5,705 nt of DNA from an uncultured Eubacteriales bacterium (lineage in GTDB: Bacteria > Bacillota > Clostridia > Oscillospirales > UBA644), in contig CAKSPP010000092.1 in NCBI GenBank assembly GCA_934481505.1, forward strand, positions 1 to 5,705, in the 5' to 3' direction. Below, piece after piece: positions 1 to 5,703 of this stretch. The notes under the pieces are model-generated. The model was not told the DNA's origin and searched no databases. It worked only from the letters and a program-made list of their open reading frames with translations. The first letter of the stretch is position 1. Each line of letters opens with the position of its first letter. The position numbers and the translations under genes were made by a program.

Positions 1-665
1 GGGCTGAACTTTTCGGCAGACGCGGCAATTATATCATTTTTATTCTTTTCGTCACAGGCGTCCGGATCTTTCACATATCCTTTCGGCGGAAAAGTTTCAT
101 ACAGATATTTATGGAACTGTTCATTATTCATCCTTTTTGTTGCGTTGTGGGAATTCTTATATTCCAATAATCGTTTTTGCATTTCAATATGATTATTTCC
201 GAAATCTCCACATTCGAGTTTTTTCAGAAAATGCTTCAAATGATCTTCCGAAAAAATCGGGATATATTTATCCGGATAATATATGTAAAGGATTTTTCCG
301 CGGACAAGCGGTGAAAATTTCGAATTAAGTATCGTTGCATAATCGTCGTTTTTTCCGGCATCAATCAACGATATAATTTCTTCTTTTGCGGTTTCAAGCC
401 CTTCTTCCGGCGTTGTTCCGAATTTCGAATTACACCGTTTGGCTTTGGTTTTATCCTTTCCGGTTGTGCCGAACCAAACTCCGAATTTTCCCGATGGTGC
501 ATTTCGGATACTGCCAAGGTCATGCAATTCATATTCAAGTCTGTAACAAAAGGATTTATTGTTTTTGCCGTAACCTATTGCATACTCTTCGAAAGTCAGG
601 TTTTTAATTTTTTCTTTTGTATAATCGTTTACAAAATCCTGTCTGAGCTTTTCGTTTTCCTGCAT
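1..665 (-). CDS. McrB-like restriction protein, N-terminal domain (3' end beyond window)
   Basis: An open frame starts at ATG 663-665 and runs leftward off the window edge, giving 221 visible codons with no stop. The start is supported by a GAGAGGGGA ribosome binding site 7 nt upstream. Residues about 22-150 resemble the N-terminal region of McrB-family proteins as I recall it: 'LTFEEYAIG' near residue 23, 'SFCYRLEYE' near 38, 'FGTTPEEGLETAKEEI' near 82, and 'FSPLVRGKILYIYYPDKY' followed by 'IPIFSEDHLKHFL' at about 117-147. In that family this region precedes an AAA+ GTPase motor, which pairs with the nuclease McrC to cut modified DNA. The motor would lie left of the window and cannot be seen, so McrB is inferred from the N-terminus alone. 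The gene lies directly beside an invertible promoter segment and a tyrosine recombinase gene. No good fixed promoter is visible between 666 and 719. Alternative: another AAA ATPase sharing this N-terminal domain. Confidence 0.6.
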   Translation of the reverse strand, partial: MQENEKLRQDFVNDYTKEKIKNLTFEEYAIGYGKNNKSFCYRLEYELHDLGSIRNAPSGKFGVWFGTTGKDKTKAKRCNSKFGTTPEEGLETAKEEIISLIDAGKNDDYATILNSKFSPLVRGKILYIYYPDKYIPIFSEDHLKHFLKKLECGDFGNNHIEMQKRLLEYKNSHNATKRMNNEQFHKYLYETFPPKGYVKDPDACDEKNKNDIIAASAEKFS

Positions 666-672
666 TAGAAAA

Positions 673-681
673 TCCCCTCTC
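673..681 (-). promoter_or_regulatory. Ribosome binding site of the McrB-like gene
   Basis: On the minus strand the sequence is GAGAGGGGA, 7 nt upstream of the ATG at 665. It fixes the start of the McrB-like gene and shows that the gene is equipped for good translation even though no fixed promoter is apparent. The site lies outside the inverted repeats, so inversion would not change it. Confidence 0.75.
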
Positions 682-696
682 GTTTATATATTTTGC

Positions 697-719
697 AACA
701 TAATCCGCATTATGTTGCT
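697..719 (+). repeat. Left inverted repeat (recombination site) of the invertible segment
   Basis: This 23-bp sequence recurs as an exact reverse complement at 966-988. The site is itself a dyad: AACATAAT and ATTATGTT arms around a central CCGC. At this copy the dyad extends to 10-bp arms spanning 695-718. Paired arms around a short asymmetric core are the layout of a tyrosine recombinase crossover site. The core reads CCGC here and GCGG at the other copy, so the two sites point in opposite directions, as inversion rather than excision requires. Confidence 0.85.
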
Positions 720-786
720 TTTTACATACTGAATAAGTTTGAAAATCGAGCAAAAAATTTTTCTGCATATTTTCGGACATTATGAT

Positions 787-833
787 AAAGCCTTTTCAAT
801 AAAAATTTTGCAAAATTATGACGAAAAGGCTTT
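787..833. repeat. Imperfect nested hairpin inside the invertible segment
   Basis: AAAGCCTTTTC at 787-797 is repeated as its exact reverse complement GAAAAGGCTTT at 823-833. The 25-nt interior contains a perfect 14-bp palindrome, AATTTTGCAAAATT, at 804-817, offset by half a base from the outer dyad. No run of T follows the stem on either strand, so it is not a classical terminator. It lies behind the promoter. It could slow leftward read-through from the recombinase gene, bind a regulator, or bind the recombinase as an accessory site. Its function is unknown. Confidence 0.55.
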
Positions 834-892
834 GTTGTTATGCAATTTTTCAGTCGGCAATACGGTTTTACCGAAATTTTGGCATAAAATAG

Positions 893-921
893 TTGACTTT
901 TCAGTAAGAAGGTGTTATAAT
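893..921 (+). promoter_or_regulatory. Strong sigma-A type promoter, switchable, currently reading rightward
   Basis: The -35 box TTGACT (893-898) and the -10 box TATAAT (916-921) are separated by exactly 17 bp. An extended -10 TG sits at 913-914. Eleven of the twelve box bases match consensus. Transcription should start near 928. As sequenced, the transcript crosses the right inverted repeat and runs antisense into the 3' end of the recombinase gene, with no sense gene downstream. If the segment inverts, the start moves to about 757 and gives a leader of about 92 nt ahead of the McrB-like start codon. No other convincing promoter was found in the segment on either strand. Confidence 0.85.
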
Positions 922-965
922 TAAGCGTATTGATTGGAGATTTTGACACATTTTACACGAAACTT

Positions 966-988
966 AGCAACATAATGCGGATTATGTT
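966..988 (-). repeat. Right inverted repeat (recombination site) of the invertible segment
   Basis: This is the exact reverse complement of 697-719 over 23 bp, with core GCGG at 977-980 flanked by AACATAAT and ATTATGTT arms. The match ends at the two outermost bases of the dyad (AT at 989-990 here, against GC on the left copy). It lies 3 bp beyond the stop codon of the recombinase gene, so the recombinase and its predicted site form one compact cassette. Confidence 0.85.
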
Positions 989-991
989 ATT

Positions 992-1828
992 TTACAAAAT
1001 CAGGTGCATATTTTCCATTCGGCGGCGATGTTCTTCGCCGGTCGAAATGATATAAATTCTTGTTGTGTCGATGCTTGAATGTCCGAGGATATCGGCGAGT
1101 TTTGCGATATCTTTTTCGACCGACCAGAAGACGCGGGCGAAAAGATGCCGCAGGTTATGCGGAAAGACTTTTCGGCTGTCGACGCCCGCCGTGGCACAGA
1201 GATTTTTCATTTCACGCCAAACGGTTATTCTGTTTATCGGATTTCCGTTTCGCGTAACGAATATTATTCCGCTTTTTATCCCCTGCTCCGCCGCGTAGCG
1301 GAGTAATTTTTTTTGCAGTTCGCGAACGATAAACACCGTCCTGGTTTTCGCCTTACAGGTAACGGTGGCGTTTCCCTTTTTTGCCGCCTCGACGGTTATA
1401 TAACGAAGTTCGCCGACGCGGATTCCCGTTCCGCAAATCGTCTGAATGATAAGAGAAATTCTGCGGTTTCCCTTTTGTTCAGCCGCCCTGCAAAGGCTTT
1501 TATATTCCGCTTTCGACAGTTCTTTTTCTTCGGAGCAAAAAACTTTCTTCTGAAGTTTCAAAGTCTTGACTTTAAGGTCGTGCCACCCCGAAAAGTCGAA
1601 AAATCTGTTCAGAGCGACAAGCATTGAATTCACGCTTGAAGCGGAGTATTTTCCGACAAGAAAATTCTTGTAATCAAGAACCGTTTCCCTTGTTATTTCG
1701 CCGTCCGAAAACGCCGCAAAGGAAAGAACGTCGCGGACATATTTTCCAACGGTCGCGTGGCTTTTTTCGTCGGATATAAGAAAGTCGCGGAAAGCCGAAA
1801 CGGCGGACGCAGTAAGCATTCTATCCAT
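992..1828 (-). CDS. Tyrosine recombinase, probable DNA invertase for the adjacent promoter
   Basis: A 278-residue tyrosine (phage integrase family) recombinase, which cuts and rejoins DNA through a covalent 3'-phosphotyrosine. Residues about 1-85 form a SAM-like core-binding domain ('HATVGKYVRDVLSF', 'SSVNSMLVALNRFFDF'). The catalytic domain shows the full set: R137 in GIRVGEL, K159 in the beta-hairpin, H224 and R227 in PHNLRH, H250 in LGHSS and nucleophile Y259 in TTRIY. The nine-residue H-to-Y spacing matches XerD-type enzymes. The length is usual for Xer-like recombinases without an added arm-binding domain. ATG 1826-1828 is chosen because a GAGGTGA site lies 4 nt upstream; Met4 would be too far from it. 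The stop is 3 bp from the right inverted repeat, and no phage or transposon genes are visible, which favours a dedicated invertase over a prophage integrase. A promoter in the segment reads antisense into its 3' end as sequenced. Confidence 0.88.
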   Translation of the reverse strand: MDRMLTASAVSAFRDFLISDEKSHATVGKYVRDVLSFAAFSDGEITRETVLDYKNFLVGKYSASSVNSMLVALNRFFDFSGWHDLKVKTLKLQKKVFCSEEKELSKAEYKSLCRAAEQKGNRRISLIIQTICGTGIRVGELRYITVEAAKKGNATVTCKAKTRTVFIVRELQKKLLRYAAEQGIKSGIIFVTRNGNPINRITVWREMKNLCATAGVDSRKVFPHNLRHLFARVFWSVEKDIAKLADILGHSSIDTTRIYIISTGEEHRRRMENMHLIL

Positions 1829-1832
1829 ATTA

Positions 1833-1839
1833 TCACCTC
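1833..1839 (-). promoter_or_regulatory. Ribosome binding site of the recombinase gene
   Basis: The minus strand reads GAGGTGA, 4 nt upstream of the ATG at 1826-1828. It supports that start over the internal ATG at codon 4. Confidence 0.65.
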
Positions 1840-1845
1840 GATTTA

Positions 1846-1874
1846 ATTATACAAGAAAAAAGAGCCGTGAAATC
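1846..1874 (-). promoter_or_regulatory. Weak candidate promoter for the recombinase gene
   Basis: A perfect -10 box TATAAT lies on the minus strand at 1846-1851. At 17-bp spacing the -35 position (1869-1874) reads GATTTC, a poor match, and it falls inside the stem of the upstream terminator. The predicted leader would be only about 10 nt and would start at the ribosome binding site, so this may be inactive. The recombinase may instead rely on leak-through past the terminator, which would give low expression. Confidence 0.25.
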
Positions 1875-1894
1875 CAAAAGATTTCACGGCTCTT
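1854..1894 (-). terminator. Intrinsic terminator of the transporter operon
   Basis: A perfect 15-bp stem pairs 1860-1874 with 1880-1894 (AGAGCCGTGAAATC and its complement) around the 5-nt loop CAAAA. On the minus strand it is followed by a T-rich tract, TTTTTCTT. It begins about 15 nt after the transporter stop codon, so it ends that operon. No T tract follows on the plus strand, so it should not stop rightward transcription. It separates the operon from the recombinase/McrB-like module. Confidence 0.88.
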
Positions 1895-1908
1895 CGAGCT
1901 GTAATATA

Positions 1909-3282
1909 TTACATTTTGATCCAGCCGAAAGCGTTTGCAACCGAGCTTATAAGGATTATCGCGGCAAAGATCGGGCAAAGCCAGCGTATCATGAAGTTGA
2001 AAATTTTCTTTCTGCGGAAAGTTCCGTTTTCAAGCGTCATTTCGTGTTCGATCTTATCGACGCCCATAACTCTCGAAACAAGAAGGCAGGTTGCGATTGC
2101 GGCAATCGGCATCATTACGGAGTTTGTAAGGAAGTCGAAAAAGTCAAGGAACTGCATTCCGATAATTTTGACCGCCGAAAGAGGTCCGTAGCCGAGAGAG
2201 GAAAGCGTTCCGAGCAGAACCATGATAACCGAAACGACGGTCGCCGATTTGTTTCTGCTCCATTTGAGTTCGTCCTGGAAAGTCGAAACGGCACTTTCGG
2301 TAAGGGCAATCGAGCTTGTCAAAGCGGCACAGAGAACAAGGAAGAAGAAAAATATTCCGAAGACGGTTCCCATGCCCATGCTGTCAAGGACTTTCGGGAT
2401 AGTTACAAACATAAGCGACGGGCCTGCCTGCAAAACTTCGGGGTCGCCGCCGGAAAACGCAAAGACCGCGGGGATTATCATAAGACCTGCCATTATTGCG
2501 ATTCCGGTATCGAATATTTCGACGTTTTTAGTTGAAGATTCAATCGGAACATCTTTTTTCATATATGAACCGAAAGTTACGAGAATTCCCATTGCAATCG
2601 ACAGAGAATAGAACATCTGTCCCATTGCGGAAACCACGGTCATCCATGAAAAATTCGAAAAATCGGGAAGAAGGAAGTATTTTACGCCCTCCATTGCCCC
2701 GGGTCTGGTTATCGAATAAATCGCGATAACAACAGAAAGAACGACGAGAATCGGCATCATAAATTTCGAAACTCTTTCGATACCGTTTCTTACGCCGCAG
2801 AAAATTATTATCATCGTCATCAAAGCGAAAACGACAAAGCAAATCTCGGCGGAAATTCCGTTAGAAATAAAGCTTGAAAAATATCCGTCTTCGGCAAGTT
2901 TACTGCCGTTGCCTATTATATATTCAAAAAGATATTTTATGACCCAGCCGCCGATAACCGAATAGTAAGGCACTATAAGCACCGGAATTATCGCGTTTAT
3001 CCAGCCGCCGAAAGAAAGCCATTTGGACTTTCCGAAAGAGTGATATGCTCCGACGGGGCTTTTGCCGGTCATTCTTCCGAGGGAGGTTTCGGCGGTTATC
3101 ATCGTATAGCCGAAAGTTACGGCAAGGACGATATAGACGAGCAGGAATATTCCGCCGCCGTATTTCGCGGCAAGATAAGGAAATCTCCAAATATTGCCGA
3201 GCCCGACGGACGCACCCGCCGCCGCAAGGACAAAGCCGAGTTTGCCCGAAAATGTACTTCTTTTTTTCTGATTACTTTCCAA
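1909..3282 (-). CDS. Sodium-dependent transporter, NSS/SNF family
   Basis: A 457-residue inner-membrane symporter of the neurotransmitter:sodium symporter family, which couples Na+ entry to uptake of amino acids or related solutes. The family signature 'GASVGLGNIWRFPY' (residues 23-36) is the unwound TM1 with the ion/substrate-binding Asn30 and the conserved gate Arg33. 'MFYSLSIAMGILVTFGSY' (223-240) matches TM6. 'ALTSSIALTES' (320-330) matches TM8, with the Na2-site Thr/Ser pair seen in LeuT. The length fits the bacterial 11-helix members of MhsT/TnaT type. The substrate cannot be told from sequence. The start codon is TTG (3280-3282), chosen because an AGGAGAG site lies 7 nt upstream and the next in-frame Met falls at residue 61, beyond the TM1 signature. 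It begins 17 nt after the glycosyltransferase stop, so cotranscription is likely, and is followed by a strong terminator. Confidence 0.93.
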   Translation of the reverse strand: MESNQKKRSTFSGKLGFVLAAAGASVGLGNIWRFPYLAAKYGGGIFLLVYIVLAVTFGYTMITAETSLGRMTGKSPVGAYHSFGKSKWLSFGGWINAIIPVLIVPYYSVIGGWVIKYLFEYIIGNGSKLAEDGYFSSFISNGISAEICFVVFALMTMIIIFCGVRNGIERVSKFMMPILVVLSVVIAIYSITRPGAMEGVKYFLLPDFSNFSWMTVVSAMGQMFYSLSIAMGILVTFGSYMKKDVPIESSTKNVEIFDTGIAIMAGLMIIPAVFAFSGGDPEVLQAGPSLMFVTIPKVLDSMGMGTVFGIFFFFLVLCAALTSSIALTESAVSTFQDELKWSRNKSATVVSVIMVLLGTLSSLGYGPLSAVKIIGMQFLDFFDFLTNSVMMPIAAIATCLLVSRVMGVDKIEHEMTLENGTFRRKKIFNFMIRWLCPIFAAIILISSVANAFGWIKM

Positions 3283-3289
3283 TTTTCTT

Positions 3290-3296
3290 CTCTCCT
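3290..3296 (-). promoter_or_regulatory. Ribosome binding site deciding the TTG start of the transporter
   Basis: The minus strand reads AGGAGAG in the short gap after the glycosyltransferase stop and 7 nt before TTG 3280-3282. There is no in-frame ATG near it, so it defines a non-ATG start. Confidence 0.8.
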
Positions 3297-3298
3297 AT

Positions 3299-4426
3299 TT
3301 ATATTACTTTATATTCCCGATATATCTTCTCCATTTGTTTCAGAGTATTTTTTATGTCGAATTTTTTAACGCTTTCAACGGCGGCAGCAGACATTTTTTT
3401 GTAAAGCTCGCGGTCGTCGTGAATGCGGCTGACGCACTCAATGAATTCCTCCGGTGAATCAAGGGAATAAAGGTAGCCGTTTTCGCCGTTTATTACGGCG
3501 TCGGTCTGCCCTCTTATTGCGGAAGCGACTGCGGGAAGTCCCGAAGCCATGCCCTCGATAAGATTTATCGGTAAGCCCTCCTGCCTGCTTGAAATCGACA
3601 GGATATCGCTCATATTGTAAAGATTAGGCATATCTTTTCGGAAGCCGAGGAAATCGATATATTCCGAAACGCCTTTTTCTTCGGCATAGGCTTTGATTTC
3701 TTCGAAAAATTCTCCCTTTCCGCAGAAAAGGAATTTTATATCGGGATATTTTTTACAGAGAACAGGTGCCGCGTCAATCAAAAATTTATGATTTTTGCGA
3801 GGAATAAATTCGGCGGCATAGATAAGCAGAAATTTTCCGCCGTAGCCGTTTTCTTCTTTTAATTTTACCTTTTCTTCTTCGGTTACGGGTGAAAATCTTT
3901 CCAAATCGACGCCTATTCCGTCGATTTTTTTAATTTCGGTCTTCGGCGATTCGAATTTTCTCTTGGCAAGAGAATAATCCTCTTCGTTCATCGTTATTAT
4001 GCAATCGGCTTTTCCGGCAAGGAATTTTTCCATTGTATAATAAAGAATCCAATAGCTTTTCGGCGAACCTTTATAGAAATTGAAACCGTGAGCGGTATAG
4101 AGAACTTTTGTCCCGTTTCTACGGGCTTTTTTCGCCGCAAGCCTTGCAATAACGCCGCCCATGGGAGTGTGGCAGGTAATCAGATCGTATTTTTCTTTGT
4201 TTATGATTTTTCTGACCTTAAAAAACGCAGGAATATTTTTGAGGCTGTACGGAGATCTTTCGATTGCGACATCATAGAGTTTATCGCAAAGATCAAACGG
4301 TTTTCCGCAGGCGTTGGCTATTACATGAACCTCGCAGCCCTGACGTCTAAGCCATGCGATGTAAGGCTTGTGAAACGCCTCGATATGCTGTTCGAGAACC
4401 GTGCTTATAAACAGAACTTTTTTCAT
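3299..4426 (-). CDS. Glycosyltransferase family 4, EpsD-like
   Basis: A 375-residue GT-B fold retaining glycosyltransferase that probably adds a sugar to a lipid-linked exopolysaccharide or cell-surface glycan on the cytoplasmic side. The N-terminal Rossmann domain (1 to about 175) begins 'MKKVLFISTV', with 'HIEAFHKPYIAWLRRQG' at 14-30 and 'TAHGFNFYKG' at 111-120, a pattern I associate with EpsD-type enzymes. The C-terminal Glycos_transf_1 domain has 'EFIPRKNH' (206-213) with the phosphate-binding R/K pair, and the E-x7-E motif E283-E291 in EGLPINLIE. ATG 4424-4426 is chosen over an upstream in-frame start at 4493-4495 because GAGGTG lies just upstream and the protein then begins at the typical first beta strand. 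It starts 1 nt after the stop of the preceding gene, indicating translational coupling. No other polysaccharide genes are visible, so donor and acceptor are unknown. Confidence 0.88.
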   Translation of the reverse strand: MKKVLFISTVLEQHIEAFHKPYIAWLRRQGCEVHVIANACGKPFDLCDKLYDVAIERSPYSLKNIPAFFKVRKIINKEKYDLITCHTPMGGVIARLAAKKARRNGTKVLYTAHGFNFYKGSPKSYWILYYTMEKFLAGKADCIITMNEEDYSLAKRKFESPKTEIKKIDGIGVDLERFSPVTEEEKVKLKEENGYGGKFLLIYAAEFIPRKNHKFLIDAAPVLCKKYPDIKFLFCGKGEFFEEIKAYAEEKGVSEYIDFLGFRKDMPNLYNMSDILSISSRQEGLPINLIEGMASGLPAVASAIRGQTDAVINGENGYLYSLDSPEEFIECVSRIHDDRELYKKMSAAAVESVKKFDIKNTLKQMEKIYREYKVI

Positions 4427-4427
4427 T

Positions 4428-4940
4428 TTACACCTCGAATTGCCTGAAAATAATCGGAGAAACTTCCGTTTTCTCTTTGCAGAAAGGGACAACATTATTT
4501 ATGATTTTGGGAAGATTTTTCTCGGAAACAATAAATTTTATCATCTTTCCTTTCAGTTTTCCATGTAACTTATTTTCGGAAAAATAAAGACAATAGAAAG
4601 AGTCTCCGCCGCGGGCTGTCGCATAGTAGGAAACGCCCCAGTCCTTTATTTTTGCCCATTCATAAAAACGCATGCCGGAACGGACGCCGCTTTCCGTTAT
4701 TTCGAGTTTTTTGAAACCCGATATCAAAGAATATACAGAAAGCCCGAAAACAAGGAATATAAAGGCTGTGATAAAAACGATATCCGATATATCCGTCGGG
4801 ATAAAACTTTCCTGTATTAAAATAATTTTGAAAACAGCCGAGAAAAGAAAAACGGCAATTGCAAAGATAAGAAAACCCGTAAATACAAAATAAGTATTAT
4901 ATTTCAGCCGAATGCTGTTTTTCGATTTTTCGATTTTCAT
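4428..4940 (-). CDS. Two-helix membrane protein with PH-like C-terminal region
   Basis: A 170-residue protein I cannot name. Two hydrophobic segments (about 17-42 and 52-75) form a helical hairpin. They are followed by a soluble domain beginning 'LEITESGVRSG' and 'FYEWAKIKDWGV' (79-103), the pattern seen in bacterial PH-like (YcxB/DUF5673-type) membrane proteins. That assignment rests on pattern only. The ATG at 4938-4940 lies 4 nt after the upstream gene's TGA and has no clear ribosome binding site, so it is probably translated by coupling. A TTG five codons earlier (4953-4955) is possible but has no ribosome binding site either. The gene abuts the glycosyltransferase, suggesting one operon; its role there is unknown. 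Confidence 0.75.
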   Translation of the reverse strand: MKIEKSKNSIRLKYNTYFVFTGFLIFAIAVFLFSAVFKIILIQESFIPTDISDIVFITAFIFLVFGLSVYSLISGFKKLEITESGVRSGMRFYEWAKIKDWGVSYYATARGGDSFYCLYFSENKLHGKLKGKMIKFIVSEKNLPKIINNVVPFCKEKTEVSPIIFRQFEV

Positions 4941-4944
4941 AAAA

Positions 4945-5703
4945 TCAGCCGTCAAACTTTACGGATTTTGCCCAATTAAAGATTTCATTGCGGTACGCGT
5001 CCGTTTTTTCGTCGAGCAAAGCAAACTGAACAGACCAGAACGCGTCGTCGGTCTTATAAACATAGATAAAATATCTGTATACTTCCTCGGTACTTGTGTT
5101 CTCATATGTATATTCGAACCAAGTGAGTCCGTCTTTTGATTTTTTCTCGATTGAGGTTATATCGCTGTTTTTCACCATAAGATTGATATAATCGTCAACG
5201 GTATAGTCTTCCAAGCCTTCAAGCAGCGTAAACTGCTCTTTCAAAGTAAAGACGGCGATATCATTCGAATCGTAAACGGAATTGAAAATCGACGAAATAT
5301 TCGATTCCCAAAAGTCTCCGGTAAGAGTTATCGTAAGCCCGTCCGCAGAGAAGTTTTTCGCTCCGGAAATCTGGGATTTTGCAACCAAAAAGCCTGCGAC
5401 CGCACCGATAACAATACAGACGGCGATAACCGCGGTCATAATACCGACGCCTCTTCTTCTGTTCTTTTTACGGAACGAAACAACCTCTTCGCTGTCGTTA
5501 TTTTCAAATCTGAAAGCATTTCCGGCAAAGAAATCGAAATGACATTTACCGGTAAGCGAAATATCCTCTTCCCCCTCGGGAAGCTGATAATATTCGCAGC
5601 AGAAATTTTTGCTCAGTTTATCCGCTATAACAAATATTTTTGCGGCGTTGTTTTCGATCTCAAAAGTCTTTTCCTCGCCGTTTTTGATTTCACCTATCTT
5701 GCG
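4945..5703 (-). CDS. Single-pass membrane protein of unknown function (5' end beyond window)
   Basis: The frame is open from the right window edge to TGA 4945-4947, with 252 visible residues. The visible N-terminal part (1-75) is a soluble, probably beta-rich region ('IGEIKNGEEKTFEI', 'AAKIFVIADKLS'). Then come a basic stretch 'RKKNRRRG' (78-85), one transmembrane helix at about 89-108, and a C-terminal domain of about 140 residues rich in aromatic and acidic residues. By the positive-inside rule the N-terminus is cytoplasmic and the C-terminal domain outside. An internal ATG at 5437-5439 could start a 164-residue form, but the 88 codons upstream look coding and carry the basic anchor, so I take the longer frame. 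I do not recognise the family. It is the most upstream gene of the leftward gene string visible here. Confidence 0.75.
   Translation of the reverse strand, partial: RKIGEIKNGEEKTFEIENNAAKIFVIADKLSKNFCCEYYQLPEGEEDISLTGKCHFDFFAGNAFRFENNDSEEVVSFRKKNRRRGVGIMTAVIAVCIVIGAVAGFLVAKSQISGAKNFSADGLTITLTGDFWESNISSIFNSVYDSNDIAVFTLKEQFTLLEGLEDYTVDDYINLMVKNSDITSIEKKSKDGLTWFEYTYENTSTEEVYRYFIYVYKTDDAFWSVQFALLDEKTDAYRNEIFNWAKSVKFDG

Larger units (their letters stand above)
720..965. other. Invertible DNA segment carrying a single strong promoter
   Basis: These 246 bp lie between the two 23-bp inverted repeats and beside a tyrosine recombinase gene. The segment is very AT-rich and holds no convincing gene; short open frames at 722-949 (minus) and 739-924 (plus) lack ribosome binding sites and protein-like composition. 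It contains one near-consensus promoter at 893-921 reading rightward and an 11-bp inverted repeat at 787-833. Inversion around the centre (position x moves to 1685 minus x) would put the -35 at 787-792 and the -10 at 764-769, reading leftward into the McrB-like gene. The architecture matches known invertible promoters such as those switched by FimB/FimE or Mpi. That it actually inverts is inference. Confidence 0.8.

Noticed and set aside
137..607. Plus-strand reading frames at 137-328 and 386-607
   Set aside because: They are antisense shadows of the McrB-like frame, with low-complexity translations and no ribosome binding sites.
695..718. The 24-bp dyad as a transcription terminator of the recombinase or McrB-like region
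   Set aside because: The AT-rich stem is weak and no run of T follows on the relevant strand; the exact inverted copy at 966-988 is better explained as a recombination site.
943..948. Perfect -35 hexamer TTGACA on the plus strand as a second promoter
   Set aside because: The nearest -10-like box, CATAAT at 971-976, is 22 bp away, and the 17-18 bp positions read AGCAAC or GCAACA. The spacing is not workable.
722..949. Small genes inside the invertible segment (722-949 minus, 739-924 plus)
   Set aside because: No ribosome binding sites, skewed AT-driven composition, and mutual overlap on opposite strands.
695..990. The repeat-bounded segment as a MITE or small insertion sequence
   Set aside because: The ATTTT words flanking each end (690-694, 989-993) are low-complexity and unevenly placed, so no convincing target duplication is seen. 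The internal promoter, oriented core and adjacent recombinase fit an invertible switch better.
695..990. Two dyads as a CRISPR remnant
   Set aside because: Only two copies, in inverted rather than direct orientation, and about 246 bp apart.
1867..2535. Plus-strand 222-codon open frame
   Set aside because: Antisense to the well-supported transporter; the translation is an unstructured charged sequence typical of a shadow frame.
4427..4495. Glycosyltransferase start at 4493-4495, 23 codons upstream
   Set aside because: It overlaps the preceding gene, adds a basic tail unlike GT4 N-termini, and lacks the GAGGTG site that precedes ATG 4424-4426.
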